From Dethiosulfatibacter aminovorans DSM 17477 (lineage in GTDB: Bacteria > Bacillota > Clostridia > Tissierellales > Dethiosulfatibacteraceae): 64,000 bases of DNA. The notes beneath the pieces were generated by a model, which saw nothing but the letters and a program-made list of their open reading frames with translations, was not told the DNA's origin and ran no database searches. A program made the position numbers and the translations under genes. Positions 58,746 through 64,000 of the stretch are shown here, piece after piece (positions within the stretch are counted from its first letter, which is position 1; each line of letters starts with the position of its first letter). The stretch spans positions 1-64,000 of the forward strand of contig NZ_FQZL01000015.1 of assembly GCF_900142005.1 (NCBI RefSeq), given 5' to 3'.

Positions 58746-60206
58746 TTAAGCACTTTCGTATTGTATGTCAACTGATGGAATGTTCATGTCCATAAGAAGC
58801 TTTTCTGCAGCCTTGGTCATCGGTGGAGGTCCGCACATGTAAATCTTGTTGTCCACAAGGTCCATGTTTTTGAGGACGTCTGTTACAAATCCCTTGTGTC
58901 CCTTGTATTTCTCGTCGAATGCCACTACCTTGACATATTCAAACTTTTCGCTTTCCTCTGCAAATTTGTTGAATTCATCATCGAACATGAACTCATTTTC
59001 CTTGTTGGCACCGTATACAAGGGTGAACTTCTCTATGTCGGAGCCGTTCTCCACCAGATCTTTGACCATGGCCCTGAAAGGTGTGATTCCTATGCCGCCT
59101 GCAACAAACACCACTTCCTTGGCAGTTTTGTCTACGATAAGCTCGTGACCCATTGGCCCCTGAAGCTTCACTTCGTCCCCTTCCTTGAAGGAGTCAAATA
59201 TGATTCCCGTACCGTATCCCTTGTCCATTTTCTTGATTCCTATGGTGACGGTCTTCTTGTCGGAATCAAATCCTGCTATGGAATAAGCCCTGTACATTTC
59301 AGGATTGTCCTGGATCTTCACCAGTATGAACTGACCCGGTTCGTAAACAATACCGTCATCCTCGAATTGGAAAACATATTCGTTGGTAAGGTCGTTGATC
59401 CTGTTTATTTCTTTGATTGTGGACATGAAAGGCTTTCTTGTATCGTAGCCTCTAAGGCTGGTGTTTTCCTTTATTTCCCTTGCTTCGTCCAGCTTGCTTA
59501 GTGTCAATATTCCTGCAGGGCAGTTTTCAACACATGTTGAACATCTTATGCAGTTTTCCGAATCGAACTGGTTTTCCTCAGAGAACTGGTCATATGGAGT
59601 GAGCTGCATGGGACATACCCTTGAGCATTTTCCACATGAGTGGCACATCTCCGTTCTTGAAGCCGTTATCTTTGCATCTGTATTCTTTGCCAGTCCCAGT
59701 GTTTTACCCAGCTTGTATGAAAACTTCTGAATCGTTCCCATTGGACAGAAGTTGCACCAGGTCCTGGAACTGAAGAGAAGGCTCACTACTCCACCTACTA
59801 CGGTTACCATCAGATAGCTGGCTACGAATATGAATCCCAGCTTTTCCCAGAATACCATGGTACCCCATTTTGTGGAAACCATAATCAATTTTCCTATGAA
59901 TCTGTAGAAAAAGAATATGAAGAATCCGATTCCAAGTATTTTCGACTTGAAGAATTTTGGAATCTTCCTGTTTGCAGTTATGGGATAAAGCAGCGAATCG
60001 AACATGCTGCCGTGGGGACAGATGTTTCCGCACCAGTATCTGCCTTTGAACAATGATACTGATGTAAGTCCAAGCATTACGGGGATAACCATTAAGCCTA
60101 GCATTGGATACCATAGTCCCCCGAAAGCTACGGTTAGCGTGAAAATCCAGGCGTATTTTCTCCAAGATGTAAAAATCCTATTAGTTTTGATGTAAAAATT
60201 CGACAT
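58746..60206 (-). CDS. NapH-like membrane Fe-S protein fused to an FNR-type NAD(P)H oxidoreductase
   Basis: This 486-residue fusion has three parts. An N-terminal membrane part has about four helices and two CxxxCP pairs (CGNICP, CNFCP) like NapH/CcoG. A 2[4Fe-4S] ferredoxin domain follows (CHSCGKCSRVCP, CIRCSTCVENCP). The C-terminal flavodoxin-reductase domain (from about 255) has the FAD motif MYRAYSIAGF, NAD motif VAGGIGITPFRAM and MCGPPPM. It would link a cytoplasmic pyridine nucleotide to a membrane electron carrier. The gene has a perfect sigma-A promoter with a CsoR-type operator at the start site. The physiological electron partner is unknown. Confidence 0.88.
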   Translation of the reverse strand: MSNFYIKTNRIFTSWRKYAWIFTLTVAFGGLWYPMLGLMVIPVMLGLTSVSLFKGRYWCGNICPHGSMFDSLLYPITANRKIPKFFKSKILGIGFFIFFFYRFIGKLIMVSTKWGTMVFWEKLGFIFVASYLMVTVVGGVVSLLFSSRTWCNFCPMGTIQKFSYKLGKTLGLAKNTDAKITASRTEMCHSCGKCSRVCPMQLTPYDQFSEENQFDSENCIRCSTCVENCPAGILTLSKLDEAREIKENTSLRGYDTRKPFMSTIKEINRINDLTNEYVFQFEDDGIVYEPGQFILVKIQDNPEMYRAYSIAGFDSDKKTVTIGIKKMDKGYGTGIIFDSFKEGDEVKLQGPMGHELIVDKTAKEVVFVAGGIGITPFRAMVKDLVENGSDIEKFTLVYGANKENEFMFDDEFNKFAEESEKFEYVKVVAFDEKYKGHKGFVTDVLKNMDLVDNKIYMCGPPPMTKAAEKLLMDMNIPSVDIQYESA

Positions 60207-60231
60207 ATTGTGAATAACCTCCAGTTTTGTA

Positions 60232-60248
60232 ATACCCCTAGGGGGTAT
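60232..60248. promoter_or_regulatory. CsoR/CstR-type operator
   Basis: ATACCCC-TAG-GGGGTAT is a palindrome closely matching sites bound by the copper or persulfide sensors of the CsoR/CstR family. It covers the predicted transcription start of the NapH/FNR-like gene. No CsoR-family regulator is encoded in the window. Confidence 0.65.
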
Positions 60249-60255
60249 AATGAGA

Positions 60256-60284
60256 ATTATAGACTATCTTGATTTGGTTGTCAA
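60256..60284 (-). promoter_or_regulatory. Perfect sigma-A promoter of the NapH/FNR-like gene
   Basis: Minus strand TTGACA (60284-60279), 17-base spacer, TATAAT (60261-60256). Both hexamers and the spacing equal the consensus. Confidence 0.9.
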
Positions 60285-60391
60285 TGTTAAATAAAAATTT
60301 TATATATTTATTTTTAAATCCATGGATGTACACAAAAAAGTTGTGGCGCAATATATTGTTGTTGTGGAAAGTGAATATATGCAAGTATTGT

Positions 60392-60420
60392 TTGTTGGGA
60401 AAGGGCAAAAGTTGTATAAT
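60392..60420 (+). promoter_or_regulatory. Promoter of the flavodoxin gene
   Basis: TTGTTG (60392-60397), 17-base spacer, TATAAT (60415-60420). Confidence 0.5.
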
Positions 60421-60477
60421 AAAGATAGGTTTTTTAGTGGGCTGAAATGATGAATGACATGGGTGATGGAGGTAATT

Positions 60478-60951
60478 ATGAAAGGATTGATTGTCTACGA
60501 TTCATATTTTGGCAATACTGAAAAGGTTGCCATACATATTCACGAAGCGTTGAAGGAAGACCATGAGGTGAAGCTTGTGAAGATCCACAATGTAGAAAAG
60601 CGTGATCTTGAAAATATGGAGTTCATTGTCATTGGGTCTCCTACAAGGGCATTCAAGGCTACAAAGGCTATAATGGACTTCATAAAAAGGATGCCAAAGG
60701 ATGCACTGCTGGGTGTGAAGGCTGCAGCCTTTGACACCAGGATGAACACGAAGGATGTGAATTCGAAGATACTCAATGCTCTTGTCAATGTTTTCGGTTA
60801 TGCCGCCGAACCGATGGGAAAGGCGCTTGCAGGAAAGGGTGCAACTCTGGTTATACCCCCGGAGGGTTTCTATGTATCCGACTCGGAAGGACCCTTGAAG
60901 GATGGAGAACTTGAGAGAGCAGAAGAATGGATAAGAAAAGGGATTAAATAA
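60478..60951 (+). CDS. Flavodoxin
   Basis: This 157-residue short-chain electron carrier binds FMN: the phosphate loop is VYDSYFGNTEKVA and the later GSPTRAFKATK and AFDTRMNT loops are where the flavin sits. The start at 60478 follows GGAGG (60467-60471). Flavodoxins replace ferredoxin under low iron; this one is divergent from the NapH/FNR-like gene and could be its partner. Confidence 0.9.
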   Translation: MKGLIVYDSYFGNTEKVAIHIHEALKEDHEVKLVKIHNVEKRDLENMEFIVIGSPTRAFKATKAIMDFIKRMPKDALLGVKAAAFDTRMNTKDVNSKILNALVNVFGYAAEPMGKALAGKGATLVIPPEGFYVSDSEGPLKDGELERAEEWIRKGIK

Positions 60952-60975
60952 ATTCAGCATAATACAGAGGTGGAC

Positions 60976-61455
60976 ATGAAAAAGTTAAGCAAGACCAACG
61001 CAGTAAGGATACTTGAAAAGGAAAAAATGAATTTTGAAGTTATGACATATGATTCGAAGGACGGCAAAATTGACGGCATTTCAGTAGCACAGAAGATAGG
61101 AAGAGATGAGAAGACTGTCTACAAGACACTGGTTACACAGGGCGCTTCAAGGGAGCACTATGTATTCATAATTCCCGTAGCAGAGGAACTTGACCTGAAG
61201 AAGGCTGCCAAAACTGTCGGAGAGAAGAAGGTGGAGATGATCCATGTTAAGGATATCCAGAAACTGACTGGATACATAAGAGGAGGATGTTCACCTGTCG
61301 GTATGAAGAAAAGATTCAAGACTTTCCTGGATATTTCGTCAAGCGAACTTGAAAAAATCATAGTCAGCGGAGGAAAGATAGGTATGCAGATAGAGATAGG
61401 AACTGGAGATCTGCTAAGGGCTGTTGACGGAGTCCAGGCTGACCTGAAAAAGTAG
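60976..61455 (+). CDS. ybaK: Cys-tRNA(Pro)/Cys-tRNA deacylase YbaK
   Basis: This protein of about 159 residues of the YbaK/ProX/EbsC family hydrolyses mischarged tRNA. The start at 60976 is preferred over GTG 60970, which directly abuts the GAGG ribosome site. Conserved segments are DEKTVYKTLVTQG, the catalytic lysine region KKAAKTVGEKK, and YIRGGCSPVGMKK with the GCSP/IG sequence typical of the family. Confidence 0.9.
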   Translation: MKKLSKTNAVRILEKEKMNFEVMTYDSKDGKIDGISVAQKIGRDEKTVYKTLVTQGASREHYVFIIPVAEELDLKKAAKTVGEKKVEMIHVKDIQKLTGYIRGGCSPVGMKKRFKTFLDISSSELEKIIVSGGKIGMQIEIGTGDLLRAVDGVQADLKK

Positions 61456-61506
61456 TAATGCAGCATATTTATCCAGGAAGAAATAATAAAAACAGGAAGG
61501 TATAAA

Positions 61507-62553
61507 ATGACAATAAGACACAGTTTCAGAAACGACTATAGCGAGGGAGCGCATGAAAGGATACTTAAGACCCTTGCTGAGACAAACATGATGCAGCAGG
61601 ACGGTTACGGTGAAGACGATTACTGCATGGAGGCATCAAGGCTTATAAAGGGAAAGCTTGGCAATGACGACGTGGACATTCATTATATTTCAGGTGGAAC
61701 TCAGGCAAACCTGATAGTGATATCTTCCATACTGAGGCCTTATGAATCCGTAATCGCTGCAAATACGGGACATATTAACACACACGAGGCCGGTGCAATT
61801 GAGGCTACGGGACACAGAATAAATGCAGTGGATTCTGCAGATGGAAAGCTGACACCCGATATGGTGAAGTTGGTCCTTGACGAGCATACTGACGAGCATA
61901 TGGTGAAACCGGGAATGGTATACATATCAAATTCCACCGAGGTGGGCACGGTATACAAAAAAGATGAGCTCGCAGCCCTCTATGAATATTGTCGTGAAAA
62001 TGGACTTTACCTTTTCATGGATGGAGCACGTCTGGGCTCGGCTCTTGAATCCAGGGAATCCGACCTTGAGTTTTCAGATATGGAAAAATATACAGATGTC
62101 TTTTACATAGGAGGCACGAAGAATGGTGCTCTCCTGGGTGAGGCAATAGTGATTTCCAATGACGACTTGAAGAAATGTTTCAGATACAGTCTCAAGCAGA
62201 AGGGAGCCTTGCTTGCAAAGGGCAGGATAATTGGAGTTCAATTCCTTGAACTTTTCAGGGATGGACTCTTTGAAGAAAATGCATCCCATGCCAATGACAT
62301 GGCTTTCAGGATAAGTGATGCAATTGCAGATCTTGGTTACGGGTTCATTGGAACTCCTTCGTCAAATCAGATATTCCCCATTCTTCCAAATGAGCTTATA
62401 GAGAAGCTGAGCGAGAAATATCTGTTTTATGTATGGAGCAAGGAAGGGGAAGATTCTTCATCAATAAGGATTGTAACCTCATGGGCAACACCTGTTGAAG
62501 CAGTCGAGGAATTCATAGAGGATATTGGGGAAATCAAAGAAATGTTGAGGTAG
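61507..62553 (+). CDS. Low-specificity threonine aldolase family (PLP enzyme)
   Basis: This 348-residue fold-type I PLP enzyme has ISGGTQANLI near the N-terminus, the aspartate motif LFMDGARLGSA and the PLP lysine in GGTKNGALLGEA. It resembles L-threonine/beta-hydroxy-amino acid aldolases, which give glycine plus an aldehyde. Substrate specificity is open because the family contains many uncharacterised branches. It is followed four bases later by a flavodoxin-like gene. Confidence 0.88.
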   Translation: MTIRHSFRNDYSEGAHERILKTLAETNMMQQDGYGEDDYCMEASRLIKGKLGNDDVDIHYISGGTQANLIVISSILRPYESVIAANTGHINTHEAGAIEATGHRINAVDSADGKLTPDMVKLVLDEHTDEHMVKPGMVYISNSTEVGTVYKKDELAALYEYCRENGLYLFMDGARLGSALESRESDLEFSDMEKYTDVFYIGGTKNGALLGEAIVISNDDLKKCFRYSLKQKGALLAKGRIIGVQFLELFRDGLFEENASHANDMAFRISDAIADLGYGFIGTPSSNQIFPILPNELIEKLSEKYLFYVWSKEGEDSSSIRIVTSWATPVEAVEEFIEDIGEIKEMLR

Positions 62554-62557
62554 AGAA

Positions 62558-63103
62558 ATGAAAACAGCTGTAATTTATTGGTCCAAATCAGGTTATGTCA
62601 AAAACTATGCATTCTGGCTGAGTGATTCATTGAAGGCGGACCTGTTCAATGGTACTGATATTGACTATGATGAACTGGAGCGCTACGATACCCTCATTTT
62701 CGGAGGAGGTCTGTATGCCGTCGGAATCAACGGAGTGAAATCAATGAAGGAGGCCATGAAGAGATTCAGGGACAAGGAAATCATAGTTTTCGCCTGCGGT
62801 GCATCTCCACCGCGGGAGGAAATAAAGAAGGAAGTCCTTGAAAAGAACTTCAGCGAGAAGGAAAGATACAGGATGAGGTTCTACTACTTCAGGGGAGGTT
62901 TCGATTTCGACAGGTTAACATTCGTTGACAGGATTCTCATGAAGCTCATGAAGTTCAACTTGAAGAGGAAGAAGGAGCTGACTCCCGATGAGAAGGGAAT
63001 GCTTGCAGCATACGATCATCCTGTTGACTTTACAAAGAGGGAAAACCTGTCGGGAATTGTAGACTATGTTAAATCATGTCAGAATAATGCTGGAGGAATA
63101 TAA
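62558..63103 (+). CDS. Flavodoxin-domain protein (HemG-like)
   Basis: This 181-residue protein has a flavodoxin-like fold with the short phosphate loop YWSKSGYVKNYA and no long ferredoxin motif. It belongs to the flavodoxin_5/protoporphyrinogen-oxidase-like type, but no heme genes are nearby, so the activity is unknown. It has a basic mid-region KRKKELTPDEKG. The stop overlaps the start of the next gene (TAATG). Confidence 0.78.
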   Translation: MKTAVIYWSKSGYVKNYAFWLSDSLKADLFNGTDIDYDELERYDTLIFGGGLYAVGINGVKSMKEAMKRFRDKEIIVFACGASPPREEIKKEVLEKNFSEKERYRMRFYYFRGGFDFDRLTFVDRILMKLMKFNLKRKKELTPDEKGMLAAYDHPVDFTKRENLSGIVDYVKSCQNNAGGI

Positions 63104-63498
63104 TGAATTTGAAAATTTCGCTTTTAAGGGATAAATATGCTGTTTGCAGGCTGAACAGGAATGAAAGGATTCCGGAGTGGGCCTATAGAGGTGATTTCTT
63201 TTCCATCACCAGAACCGACGATGAACTCTCCCTCGTTTGCCTTCAGGAAAATGTTGATCTTGAGGATTTCGGAGAGGATGCGGAATGTGAAAAGGAATGG
63301 AGAATATTCAAGGTTGAAGGCCCCCTTGACTTTTCCCTTGTGGGGATACTTGCAAACCTGAGCTGCATTATGAAGGAAGCCGGAGTGAGCATATTTGCAG
63401 TATCCACCTATGATACGGACTATATCATGGTCAAGGAAGAGAAGGTGAAAGAGGCGGTAAATGCCTTGAAGGAATATGGACATGAAGTAGTAGAATAA
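63103..63498 (+). CDS. ACT-domain protein (CASTOR-like)
   Basis: This 131-residue protein has the ACT_7/CASTOR-type double ACT region. The N-terminal part resembles DUF-type (YAVCRLNRNERIPEWAYRGDFFSITRT) and the C-terminal ACT part is PLDFSLVGILANLSCIMKEAGVSIFAVSTY. Such proteins bind amino acids and regulate enzymes. It is coupled to the upstream flavodoxin-domain gene, in the operon starting with the PLP enzyme. Confidence 0.8.
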   Translation: MNLKISLLRDKYAVCRLNRNERIPEWAYRGDFFSITRTDDELSLVCLQENVDLEDFGEDAECEKEWRIFKVEGPLDFSLVGILANLSCIMKEAGVSIFAVSTYDTDYIMVKEEKVKEAVNALKEYGHEVVE

Positions 63499-63546
63499 TG
63501 GATGGTAGATTATTGCAGGATTACCAGGATTAAATTGAAGGAACAA

Positions 63547-63590
63547 GGAGCTGTGGATTTCGATATATATGATATCCACAGCTCTTTTTG
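63547..63590 (+). terminator. Terminator of the ACT-domain operon
   Basis: GGAGCTGTGGAT pairs with ATCCACAGCTC across a loop of 12, followed by TTTTTG. Confidence 0.88.
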
Positions 63591-63688
63591 TTGATGACTT
63601 TCAGTGTGATTTGAAGATTTTCATGTACTTTGAATGTTGATTGTACATGAGATGCCTTTATATATAAATATATGAAGCTTCTGGTTTA

Positions 63689-63760
63689 GCTTGGGAAAGT
63701 TAAAATGTGCATTATCCCTTGAAGCCTTGGTTTCATGCTTTCAAGGGGATTTTACATGGA
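63689..63760 (+). repeat. Partial R1 repeat copy F
   Basis: The 5' half of an R1 element: AGCTTGGGAAAGTTAAAATG then the loop core CCCTTGAAGCCTTGG (63716-63730) and GGTTTCATGC pairing. The second and third hairpins and the CTTTCTTG end are missing. Confidence 0.6.
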
Positions 63761-64000
63761 ATTTACATTGACTTGTAATTTGAAATTTTTAAAAAAAGAT
63801 GTATGGAAATAAGTAAAAAAACCTTAAAAAGATAAAAATAAATGGAAATTATTTTTAATAAAACGTTGGAATTACAGAGCGTGCGCCGTATTAAAATTGC
63901 TATTTTACATAATCTTTACATTTGACATATATGTTCTTTACATAGGAATGTTAAATTATTCCAGTAAGCAAAACATATTCTAAAAACTAAGGAAGGAGGT

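Larger units (their letters stand above)
63499..64000. other. AT-rich terminal intergene
   Basis: No gene is seen up to the window edge. It holds the terminator above, a partial R1 repeat and a very AT-rich stretch. A TTGACA lies at 63922-63927 without a convincing -10. The final bases GGAAGGAGGT are a strong ribosome binding site, so a gene on the plus strand starts just beyond the window. Confidence 0.6.

Noticed and set aside
63922..63950. Strong promoter at the window end
   Set aside because: TTGACA is perfect, but no acceptable -10 occurs at 16-18 bases.

Overview
The window looks like a chromosomal segment of a low-G+C, strictly anaerobic Firmicute of the Clostridia/Tissierellia type. 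Supporting evidence: a four-subunit pyruvate:ferredoxin oxidoreductase, two [FeFe]-hydrogenase-type proteins, an oxygen-labile Fe-S serine dehydratase, corrinoid methyltransferase genes, and the Firmicute-specific WalRK-YycHI-YycJ-HtrA and rpsF-ssb-rpsR blocks. Strong AGGAGG ribosome binding sites, occasional GTG/TTG starts and AGA/AGG arginine codons agree. No rRNA, tRNA, prophage, transposase gene or CRISPR array was seen. I cannot name the species.

Layout. 1-3350 (-): porGDAB with a good sigma-54 promoter match. 3541-4935 (+): divergent PAS/AAA+ sigma-54 activator. 5075-14600: a corrinoid methyl-transfer and amino acid locus. It holds an Asp/Glu-racemase-like protein, an MttB-family methyltransferase without pyrrolysine, a BCCT transporter, an XRE-cupin regulator, an Fe-S L-serine dehydratase, RidA, an APC permease and an MttC-like corrinoid protein. 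14713-22669: two gate-domain membrane proteins, a DnaI/DnaC-like helicase loader, a DnaD-like protein, an M23/LysM/G5 endopeptidase, a GNAT, a PspC protein, a miniature beta-carbonic-anhydrase-like protein and an FGGY kinase. 22996-31398: walR-walK-yycH-yycI-murA-yycJ-htrA. 31527-33322: flavodoxin-like protein, CxxH/CxxC protein, rpsF-ssb-rpsR. 33400-34600: accessory strip of very small unknown genes, paired terminators and a structured repeat. 35982-40659: sensory hydrogenase operon (NuoE-like ferredoxin, HydS-like PAS hydrogenase, SpoIIE-type phosphatase, group-B-like [FeFe] hydrogenase) behind two Rex-like sites. 40744-47663: tpx, a two-component-controlled ABC cassette, NifU-domain protein, Fic protein. 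47725-49345: cobT with a cobalamin riboswitch. 49406-63498: pcm, CHAD protein, D-2-hydroxyacid dehydrogenase, bL25, Fe-S DUF362 protein, recX, HAD, YihY, topB, a NapH/FNR-like fusion under a CsoR-type operator, flavodoxins, YbaK deacylase, threonine aldolase family protein, ACT protein.

How it fits together. BCCT and APC transporters could import quaternary amines and amino acids. MttB/MttC would move a methyl group to cobalamin, and the riboswitch-controlled cobT would help supply that corrinoid. Serine dehydratase plus RidA would feed pyruvate to PorGDAB, and the reduced ferredoxin could go to hydrogenases. These links are inferred from gene content, not shown.

Most notable non-gene signals: (i) an array of TTTCA-N6-TGAAA palindromes around the XRE-cupin gene, one at a transcription start and one inside a divergent promoter region; (ii) a roughly 114-bp dispersed repeat family (R1) with three covarying hairpins, one copy lodged inside the cobalamin riboswitch aptamer; (iii) a second family (R2) with identical internal loops and divergent but still paired stems; (iv) Rex-like and CsoR-like operators at strong promoters. 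All coordinates were read by eye and no database search was run.
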